Shown here: in pieces, positions 57,645 to 64,000 of the stretch | Layout of the letters: each line of letters starts with the position of its first letter | Position numbering within the stretch: the first letter of the stretch is position 1 | From: Dorea longicatena | GTDB taxonomy: Bacteria > Bacillota > Clostridia > Lachnospirales > Lachnospiraceae | Direction of reading: 5' to 3' | DNA length: 64,000 nt | Assembly (NCBI RefSeq): GCF_024168045.1 | Contig: NZ_CP100126.1 | Span: 2,893,803 to 2,957,802 of the forward strand | The notes under the pieces: generated by a model | The model's input: only the letters and a program-made list of their open reading frames with translations | Told to the model about the DNA's origin: nothing | Databases searched by the model: none | Made by a program: the position numbers and the translations under genes

Positions 57645-59555
57645 TTATCTGTGATTTCCACTCAGATATACCAGCAGCACCGAGATATCAGCCGGAGACA
57701 CACCGGAAATGCGTGACGCCTGTCCGATCGACACCGGTCTGTACTCTTTCAGCTTCTGAACTGCTTCGATACGAAGGCTGTTCACTGCATCATAATCCAT
57801 ATCTTCCGGAATTTTCTTATTTTCCATCTTCTTGAACTGCTCTACCTGGCGTTTCTGACGCTGGATATAACCGTCATATTTCAGGGAAATATCCACCTGT
57901 CCGATCACTTCTTCCGCCAGATCTTCCGGCAATTTTGGCCGGGTCACATCAATATCTGCAACTGCTTCGTAAGACAATTCCGGTCTCCGGATCAATTCTG
58001 CCAGACTGCTTCCAGAATTCAGCGGTGTACTTTCATAGGATTCCAGGAGTTCCTGTACCTTTTCACTGGTTCCGACATAAGCATTCTTTAACCGCTCGAT
58101 TTCCGACTCTATCAGCCTTTCTTTTTCCTTCAGGCGGTCGTAACGCTCCTGTGAGATCAGACCGACTTCATAGCCTTTTTCCGTCAGACGCTGATCCGCA
58201 TTGTCCTGTCTCAGAAGCAGACGGTACTCTGCCCTGGAAGTCATCATACGGTATGGCTCATGACTTTCCTTTGTAACCAGATCATCGATCAGAACGCCGA
58301 TATAAGCCTCTGAACGGTCTAACACCAAGGATTCCATGCCTTGCAGCTTTCTGGCGGCATTTATGCCCGCTATAAGCCCTTGTGCGGCAGCTTCCTCATA
58401 GCCGGAGCTTCCGTTGAACTGTCCCGCGCTGAATAATCCACTGATGTTACGGAATTCCAGGGATGGTTTTAACTGTCTTGCATCAATACAGTCATACTCG
58501 ATCGCATATGCATTTCTTACGATCTTCACATGCTCCAGCCCCGGAACACTGCGGTACATGGCATACTGTACATCTTCCGGCAGCGAACTCGACATACCAC
58601 CGATATACATCTCATCCGTCTCCAGTCCTTCCGGCTCAAGAAATACCTGATGACGCTTTTTATCTGCAAATTTTACAACTTTATCTTCGATCGACGGACA
58701 GTATCTCGGTCCCGTTCCCTCGATCATTCCGGAATACAGCGGTGATCTGTCCAGATTGGCACGGATGATATCATGTGTCGTCTCATTTGTATAAGTCAGC
58801 CAGCATGAAGCCTGGTCGATCTGCACATCGTCCGGATTCGTAGTAAATGAAAACGGCACTACCCTCTCGTCTCCGAACTGCTCTTCCATCTTGCTGAAAT
58901 CCACGGTTTTACGGTCTACCCTGGCAGGTGTTCCTGTCTTGAAACGGTACATCTTAATTCCCAGTTCTTTCAGGCAATCGGTCAGATGATTGGCCGCCTG
59001 CAGTCCGTTCGGACCGGTATACTGACTCACATCCCCATAGATACAACGTGCCTTCAGATAAGTTCCGCTGCAGATGATAACCGCCTTACAGTGATAAGTT
59101 GCACCCGAAAATGTCTGCACTCCGGTAATCTTTCCATCTTCCACCAGGAGATTTGCCACCTCTCCCTGCTTGATCTCAAGATTCTCCTGCGCTTCCAGTA
59201 CACGGCGCATCGTTCTGCTGTAGACCGCCTTATCAGCCTGTGCACGAAGCGAATGTACCGCCGGGCCTTTGGACTTATTTAACATTTTTGACTGGATAAA
59301 TGTACGGTCGATGACCTTTCCCATCTCTCCGCCAAGGGCATCCAGTTCTCTTACCAGATGGCCTTTGGAACTTCCTCCGATATTCGGATTACACGGCATC
59401 ATCGCAATGCTGTCCACACTTACGGTAAATACCAGTGTCTGAAATCCAAGTCTCGCCGTTGCCAGTGCCGCCTCGCATCCTGCGTGTCCGGCACCGATGA
59501 CGACAACATCATATTTATCTTTATTTTCCCATACAGAATTTGCTGAATATCTCAT
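57645..59555 (-). CDS. mnmG: tRNA uridine-5-carboxymethylaminomethyl modification enzyme MnmG
   Basis: 636 residues. The FAD-binding motif [21 protein letters not shown] lies near residue 18, with [23 protein letters not shown] and [19 protein letters not shown] blocks split over residues 52-90. The C-terminal helical domain has YDGYIQRQ and [23 protein letters not shown]. With MnmE it makes cmnm5U34 in tRNA. Its start lies 35 bp inside the mnmE 3' end, so the two are coupled. Confidence 0.97.
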   Translation of the reverse strand: MRYSANSVWENKDKYDVVVIGAGHAGCEAALATARLGFQTLVFTVSVDSIAMMPCNPNIGGSSKGHLVRELDALGGEMGKVIDRTFIQSKMLNKSKGPAVHSLRAQADKAVYSRTMRRVLEAQENLEIKQGEVANLLVEDGKITGVQTFSGATYHCKAVIICSGTYLKARCIYGDVSQYTGPNGLQAANHLTDCLKELGIKMYRFKTGTPARVDRKTVDFSKMEEQFGDERVVPFSFTTNPDDVQIDQASCWLTYTNETTHDIIRANLDRSPLYSGMIEGTGPRYCPSIEDKVVKFADKKRHQVFLEPEGLETDEMYIGGMSSSLPEDVQYAMYRSVPGLEHVKIVRNAYAIEYDCIDARQLKPSLEFRNISGLFSAGQFNGSSGYEEAAAQGLIAGINAARKLQGMESLVLDRSEAYIGVLIDDLVTKESHEPYRMMTSRAEYRLLLRQDNADQRLTEKGYEVGLISQERYDRLKEKERLIESEIERLKNAYVGTSEKVQELLESYESTPLNSGSSLAELIRRPELSYEAVADIDVTRPKLPEDLAEEVIGQVDISLKYDGYIQRQKRQVEQFKKMENKKIPEDMDYDAVNSLRIEAVQKLKEYRPVSIGQASRISGVSPADISVLLVYLSGNHR

Positions 59556-60903
59556 TAACCAAATCTTCTCCTATCGTTTCGCCGGTGATATTGCCGAGAG
59601 CTTCATATGCATCCATAAGATCGATCGAATAGAAATCCTCCGGCATATCTGCGGCAATGCTGTCATTCACACGTTCAAGTGCGGCATATGCATCCTGAAG
59701 TGCTGTTTTCTGTCTCACATTCGTAATATAGATTTCATCATTAAATGTCAGTTCGCCCTGGAAGAACATCTCCTTTAACGTATCTTCCAGTTCTCCGATT
59801 CCCTCCACATTCTTTGCGGAGATCTCGATCACCGGGAATTCCTCCGGCAGCTCTTCCTGATCTTTTTTCACCTGCATATCCAGATCGGATTTGTTCAGCA
59901 GGATGATCGCACGTTTTCCTTTGATCAGATGCAGGATCTCTGCATCATTTTCATCCAGCGGTCTGGATGCATCGATCACATACAGGATCAGGTCTGCCTT
60001 GTCTGCATATTCTTTTGCACGGTCAACACCGATCTTTTCTACCACATCTTCCGTATCACGGATGCCGGCAGTATCCATGATATTTAAAGAAATTCCCTTC
60101 AGATTCAGGTGTTCTTCCAATACATCTCTGGTTGTACCTGCAATATCTGTAACTATTGCCCGGTCTTCACCGAGAAGTACATTTAACAGGGATGATTTCC
60201 CCGCATTCGGTTTTCCGAGGATGACTGTGCGTACGCCCTCTTTTATAATCCTACCATCATCACAGCTATCTAGCAATCTTTTCATTGCTTCTATGATCTC
60301 ATCAACCACTTTTTTTAGTGTTTCCCCGTATCCATCAACGCTGATATGCTCCGGATCATCCAGTGCGGTCTCGATAAATGCAGTGTGATACAGGATCTTT
60401 TCACGCATTTCACCGATCTTATCTTTGATATTGCCCTTAAGCTGGCTCACTGAACTCTGTAAAGCATATTCGTTCTGCGATGCGATCAGGTCCCCGACAG
60501 CCTCTGCCTGTGAAAGATCCAGTCTGCCATTTAGAAACGCACGCTTGGTGTACTCTCCCGGCTCTGCCGGGCGCGCACCATTTTTGATCAGAAGCTCCAG
60601 AATACGCTTTACCACATAGACTCCGCCGTGACAGTTGATCTCCACCGTATCTTCACCGGTGTAGCTGTGCGGCCCGCGCATCAGCATGACCAGTACTTCG
60701 TCGATCACCTGATCTCCATCAACCATATACCCATAATGGATCGTATGTGATTGCTGTTCACATAACTTCTTCTCTTTTTTCCCTTTATACACCCGGTCTG
60801 CGATCTGAAATGCTTCCGGACCACTCATTCGTACAATTCCGATCCCGGAATTACTCATTGCCGTAGATATTGCGGCAATTGTGGAATTATATAATTGTTC
60901 CAT
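59521..60903 (-). CDS. mnmE: tRNA modification GTPase MnmE
   Basis: 460 residues. The N-terminal folate-binding domain (about 1-118), helical domain, and the inserted Ras-like G domain (about 222-380) with [29 protein letters not shown] and NKSDL. The C-terminal FCMGK carries the conserved Cys. The ATG at 60903 has GGAGG at 4 bp. It lies downstream of jag in the origin-proximal operon. Confidence 0.97.
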   Translation of the reverse strand: MEQLYNSTIAAISTAMSNSGIGIVRMSGPEAFQIADRVYKGKKEKKLCEQQSHTIHYGYMVDGDQVIDEVLVMLMRGPHSYTGEDTVEINCHGGVYVVKRILELLIKNGARPAEPGEYTKRAFLNGRLDLSQAEAVGDLIASQNEYALQSSVSQLKGNIKDKIGEMREKILYHTAFIETALDDPEHISVDGYGETLKKVVDEIIEAMKRLLDSCDDGRIIKEGVRTVILGKPNAGKSSLLNVLLGEDRAIVTDIAGTTRDVLEEHLNLKGISLNIMDTAGIRDTEDVVEKIGVDRAKEYADKADLILYVIDASRPLDENDAEILHLIKGKRAIILLNKSDLDMQVKKDQEELPEEFPVIEISAKNVEGIGELEDTLKEMFFQGELTFNDEIYITNVRQKTALQDAYAALERVNDSIAADMPEDFYSIDLMDAYEALGNITGETIGEDLVNEIFSKFCMGK

Positions 60904-60964
60904 ATTTCCTCCATACTTTGGTATCAAAAAAGACAAGGGCCGCTTAAAGACCCCTGTCTCTTAA

Positions 60965-61759
60965 TTATCGGTTATTTCTGTTTCTTACCAGTGTTACCAC
61001 AACTCTTCTGTAAGGCTCTTCACCTTCACTGTGTGTGGATACTGCCGGGTCAGACTGCAGCGCAGAGTGAATGATTCTTCTCTCGTATGGATTCATCGGC
61101 TCAAGAGAAACTGTCTTTCTTGTTCTCTTAACTTTACTTGCGATATTCTTTGCAAGATTTTCCAGTGTTTCTTTTCTTCTTCTTCTGTAATCCTCTGTGT
61201 CAAGTTTCACTCTTACATATCCATCCTGCATCTTATTGGCAACACGATTTGTAAGATACTGCAGAGAATCAAGTGTCTGTCCTCGTTTTCCGATCAGAAT
61301 ACCCATATTGCTTCCTTCCATATTGATAGAAAGTGCACCTTCTTCATCTACAGCAGATGTAACTTTTACATCCTCCATGCCCATTGCATTCATCACATCA
61401 TAGATGAATTTCTCACATGTCTCGATCGTCTGTGGTTCCACCTTTGCAAGTTCTGCTTCTTTCTTTGGAGCAGGTTTTACTTCCGGCTTCTCTTCTCTCG
61501 CCGGTTTTCTGGCGTGTGAATATTCTTTTACCGGTTCTTCCACTTTCGGCTCTTCTTTTACAACTTCTTCAACCGGTTTTTCTTCCTGTTTTCTGCGGGC
61601 CTTGATCACAGCCTGCTTTCTTCCGATTCCAAGGAAACCTTCGCTTCCTTTTTCAACAACAATATAATCTAAACGATCACTTGTTACGCCTAACTGAACC
61701 AGTGCCTCTGTAATCGCATCGTCCAGTGTCTTTGCTGATAAGGTAATGTAATCCTCCAT
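60965..61759 (-). CDS. jag: RNA-binding protein KhpB/Jag
   Basis: 264 residues. An N-terminal Jag_N domain (about 1-50, LSAKTLDDAITEALVQLGV) is followed by a Glu/Lys/Pro-rich linker (about 60-105), a KH domain with GILIGKRGQTLDSLQYL (near residue 155) and an R3H domain with NPYERRIIHSALQ (near 222). It binds RNA with KhpA and affects envelope and division processes. It starts 12 bp after yidC, the usual arrangement. Confidence 0.95.
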   Translation of the reverse strand: MEDYITLSAKTLDDAITEALVQLGVTSDRLDYIVVEKGSEGFLGIGRKQAVIKARRKQEEKPVEEVVKEEPKVEEPVKEYSHARKPAREEKPEVKPAPKKEAELAKVEPQTIETCEKFIYDVMNAMGMEDVKVTSAVDEEGALSINMEGSNMGILIGKRGQTLDSLQYLTNRVANKMQDGYVRVKLDTEDYRRRRKETLENLAKNIASKVKRTRKTVSLEPMNPYERRIIHSALQSDPAVSTHSEGEEPYRRVVVTLVRNRNNR

Positions 61760-61771
61760 TACAGCCGCCCC

Positions 61772-62848
61772 CTAATCATTTTCGTTAAATTTCTTCACCA
61801 TATTTGCCTTTGATGCGAGACTTCCTTTCTTCGCATTGTCTGCTTTCTGGTGCGCTTTTTCCACTCTGGCTTCTCTTTCTTTTTCACTTAAGTTAGATGT
61901 ACTCTGCTTTTTCATGGATGCCTGGTTGTTCATATTCTTGGTATTCGTCTGAGCCATTGCTGCGATTCGTTCATTTTTCTCGCCACGTTTTACACGTTTT
62001 TCCTCAGCCTTTTCCTTGTTTTTCTCCAGGATTTCATCTACAGACATCTTGCTTAAATGCTTATTGATAAATATCTGCTGAACGCAACGTACTACCGCAC
62101 TGACGATCCAGTACAGACCGATACCTGTCGGAAGTGAAAATACCATAAATACCGAGAACAGCGGCATTGTCACATTCATCGTGTTCATCGTAGATGCCAT
62201 CGGGTTATCTTTATCAAGCTGCTGTCCGGAAATAGCCTGTGAAAGCTTGATACTTCCGTACTGTGTCAGACCAGATAATACCGGAAGCAAGATTGCAGTA
62301 ATAATAATAACAACCGGTGCAAATCCATAGTCCCCGCTGTTCTTGATCATCTGCATAGGTGAGATGGTCAGGTCAGGAAGGGTCAGGAATACATTTACTG
62401 CTTTTGGAGCTGTCTTGATCTCCGGAACATATTTCTGGATATTATAGATAACCGGGTACAAAGCAAACAACAGCGGCATCTGAATCAGTAATGGAAGGCA
62501 TCCTGCTGACATCGATGTACCATATTTGTCATACACCTGCTGAATCTCTTCCTGCTGTTTCATCATTGATGCCTGGTCTTTTTTATTCTTATACTTCTTC
62601 TGTATAGCCTGAATCTCCGGATTCATAACAGATGACATCTTCGATGTTCTCTGCTGCTGTACTGTAAGTGGAAGTAATAACGTATACACAAAAATCGTAT
62701 ACAGAATGATTGACAGACCTACCAGTCCATTATCGCTTGGCAGACAGTTGTCCAGTAAATTATAGATAAAGTTCATTACCTTACCCAGAATCCAGCAAAG
62801 CTGTCCGACAATCGGCCAGTTAGCGGCAGTCAGTAAACTTGGTACCAT
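61772..62848 (-). CDS. yidC: Membrane protein insertase YidC (SpoIIIJ-like)
   Basis: About 358 residues. Five membrane segments of the YidC/Oxa1 core (about 20-280), including IQKKYKNKKDQASMMKQQEE and AGCLPLLIQMPLLFALYPVI. There is no large periplasmic P1 domain, as in Gram-positives, and no clear lipobox. A basic, Gln/Asn-rich C-terminal tail (about 285-358) can contact ribosomes. The ATG at 62848 has GGAGG at 8 bp; the ATG at 62863 precedes that site and is rejected. Confidence 0.96.
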   Translation of the reverse strand: MVPSLLTAANWPIVGQLCWILGKVMNFIYNLLDNCLPSDNGLVGLSIILYTIFVYTLLLPLTVQQQRTSKMSSVMNPEIQAIQKKYKNKKDQASMMKQQEEIQQVYDKYGTSMSAGCLPLLIQMPLLFALYPVIYNIQKYVPEIKTAPKAVNVFLTLPDLTISPMQMIKNSGDYGFAPVVIIITAILLPVLSGLTQYGSIKLSQAISGQQLDKDNPMASTMNTMNVTMPLFSVFMVFSLPTGIGLYWIVSAVVRCVQQIFINKHLSKMSVDEILEKNKEKAEEKRVKRGEKNERIAAMAQTNTKNMNNQASMKKQSTSNLSEKEREARVEKAHQKADNAKKGSLASKANMVKKFNEND

Positions 62849-62880
62849 AATTTTTTCCTCCATATGTAGTTGTAATCTTT

Positions 62881-63093
62881 TTAAGGAACAGGGTCGTACC
62901 CTCCTCTGGTAAACGGATTACAGCGCAGAATTCTCCACACTGCCAGCCGTCCCCCTTTTAACGCGCCGTATTTCTCAATTGCTTCTTTCGCATACTGAGA
63001 ACAGGTCGGATAAAACTTACAGGTGGAACCGCCCTTTATCGGAGACAGATATCTCTGATAAAATCTGATACCAGTGAGCAGAATCTTCTTCAT
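62881..63093 (-). CDS. yidD: Membrane protein insertion efficiency factor YidD
   Basis: 70 residues. The family signature is complete: [30 protein letters not shown] with the conserved Cys pair and [16 protein letters not shown]. It is a small peripheral membrane protein that assists insertion. It lies 6 bp after rnpA and 32 bp before yidC in the operon. Confidence 0.96.
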   Translation of the reverse strand: MKKILLTGIRFYQRYLSPIKGGSTCKFYPTCSQYAKEAIEKYGALKGGRLAVWRILRCNPFTRGGYDPVP

Positions 63094-63099
63094 AATACG

Positions 63100-63441
63100 T
63101 TACCCCTCATCTATAATCTTATGAAGATGGGCCAGATGGAGCATTGCGCCGACAATCTCTTTATAACCTTTTCCTTTGGCGCCTATTCTTGCTATAACAA
63201 TAATATCCAATCCACATCTGAACCGTTCTTCTTGTAATCTATAGCTTTCGCGGATTAACCTCGTTAATCTGTGCCGTACTATACTGTTTCCTACTTTTTT
63301 ACTTACAGATATTCCTAATCGATTCTGACCTGTCCCATTCTCCAGTACATACATAACCAGATATTTGTTGGCATAAGATGTCCCTTTTCTATATATATAT
63401 TGGAAATCTTTGTTCTTTTTCAGTGATTCGGAATACTTCAT
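63100..63441 (-). CDS. rnpA: Ribonuclease P protein component
   Basis: 113 residues. The RNR motif region reads GNSIVRHRLTRLIRESYRL (near residue 55), a slight variant of the usual KAVxRNxxKRxxRE. The N-terminus SLKKNKDFQYIYRKG matches the family. It forms RNase P with the catalytic RNA to mature tRNA 5' ends. Order rpmH-rnpA-yidD is conserved near oriC. Confidence 0.95.
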   Translation of the reverse strand: MKYSESLKKNKDFQYIYRKGTSYANKYLVMYVLENGTGQNRLGISVSKKVGNSIVRHRLTRLIRESYRLQEERFRCGLDIIVIARIGAKGKGYKEIVGAMLHLAHLHKIIDEG

Positions 63442-63494
63442 TGTGTGATTCTCCTAATTATTCTGAGTAGAAGAAAAGGCCACATATATGCGGC

Positions 63495-63629
63495 CTACGC
63501 TGATAATTTCTTTCTTCCTTTTGCTCTTCTTGCAGCAAGTACTTTTCTTCCACCTGCTGTGCTCATTCTAGATCTGAAGCCATGTACTTTAGCTCTCTGT
63601 CTCTTTTTTGGCTGGAATGTCATCTTCAT
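63495..63629 (-). CDS. rpmH: 50S ribosomal protein L34
   Basis: 44 residues: [20 protein letters not shown] and ending in AKGRKKLSA, full-length L34. The ATG at 63629 has GGAGGTGG at about 6-9 bp; the longer in-frame start at 63680 is rejected. First gene of the origin-proximal operon, with a strong promoter upstream. Confidence 0.98.
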   Translation of the reverse strand: MKMTFQPKKRQRAKVHGFRSRMSTAGGRKVLAARRAKGRKKLSA

Positions 63630-63695
63630 GGATATCCACCTCCTTATTTTATTCCAAGGGATGTTCTCCCTAATTTTCATAAGACATCAGCCTTG

Positions 63696-63724
63696 ATTAT
63701 ATTAAAAAAACCGCTCTACGTCAA
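63696..63724 (-). promoter_or_regulatory. rpmH operon promoter
   Basis: TTGACG (63724-63719), a 17-bp spacer and TATAAT (63701-63696), about 67 bp before the rpmH start. Confidence 0.85.
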
Positions 63725-63744
63725 GCAATTCCGCAAATTTTTAA

Positions 63745-64000
63745 AATATATTTATCCACATTTTGTGGAAAACTTTGTGGATTTCTGTGGATAACGTGTG
63801 GAAATCATATATTTTTTTAGTTTTTTTCCCCTTTATATACGCATTTTTACTATGTTGATAATTGGGATTGAGTTTTCCACAGTTTCTCACATGCATCAAA
63901 GTGCACGATTAAAGATTGCCTAAAGCAACTTTTTGATGTACAATGTAGAAGAGTGGGTTTATAGGTGAAAATCCGCGAATCAGACAGATTAGGAGTAAAT
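63745..64000 (+). other. oriC: oriC region upstream of dnaA
   Basis: A DnaA-box cluster: TTATCCACA (63752-63760), TGTGGAAAA (63764), TGTGGATTT (63776), a perfect TGTGGATAA (63786-63794), TGTGGAAAT (63797) and TTTTCCACA (63873-63881). A T-rich stretch (63806-63855) is a candidate unwinding element. The window ends with AGGAGTAAAT, the expected ribosome site just before a dnaA start codon outside the window (inference). Confidence 0.9.

Overview
The window comes from a low-to-mid GC, spore-forming, gut-type Firmicute, most likely of the family Lachnospiraceae. This rests on spoIID beside a SpoIIQ-like M23 protein, lineage families such as DUF3881, DUF4446, DUF4860, DUF4230 and DUF6040, a bile salt hydrolase, and the origin order rpmH-rnpA-yidD-yidC-jag-mnmE-mnmG-rsmG followed by soj-spo0J with canonical parS sites. 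The right end is oriC: a DnaA-box cluster stops just before an expected dnaA start.

Left part (1-10 kb, minus strand, core): a partial SpoIIQ-like gene, spoIID, glycogen phosphorylase, ileS behind an Ile-specific T-box leader, a D,D-carboxypeptidase and signal peptidase I. From 10 to 22 kb there is a signalling and surface block: a diguanylate cyclase, then one co-directional operon (11.36-18.33 kb). That operon encodes a degenerate GGDEF membrane protein, an ECF sigma factor, a probable membrane partner of the sigma factor, a transglutaminase-fold lipoprotein, a PilC/GspF membrane protein, four small pilin-like single-TM proteins and a PilT-type ATPase. It looks like a compact, non-canonical type IV pilus or pseudopilus machine with its own sigma factor. 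Opposite it lie an Hpt protein, a DUF4230 protein, a YitT protein and an NTF2-like/PAS hybrid histidine kinase.

22-32 kb: a flavin-binding NimA-like protein, an AraC-regulated alpha-galactoside operon (GPH symporter, GH36 alpha-galactosidase, YczE-like protein), a two-component system divergent from an acidic lipoprotein, and a MarR regulator with a truncated MATE exporter. 32.6-38.3 kb is an integrative mobilizable element: MobA/MobL relaxase, an IncQ-like oriT, DUF6040 and a second coiled-coil ORF both overlapping the relaxase in another frame, DUF3847, an excisionase, an XRE repressor with a divergent operator region, and a tyrosine integrase.

38.4-50.7 kb is a patchwork island ending at a tRNA-Arg(CCT) gene. 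Two identical 65-bp direct repeats (38457-38521 and 50286-50350) bracket 11.8 kb. This carries ImmA/IrrE, an envelope operon (phospholipase D-like protein, response regulator, histidine kinase, FUSC transporter, phosphatidylglycerophosphate synthase), cardiolipin synthase, a small alarmone synthetase, a bile salt hydrolase, and a ParA/ParB module whose upstream region holds at least eight TTAGCTG iterons. The left repeat sits in what looks like the scar of a second, deleted copy of the same ParAB module. The remainder (50.8-64 kb) is the origin-proximal core, including a predicted pseudo-alpha/beta-hydrolase and a near-perfect parS site inside a terminator hairpin.
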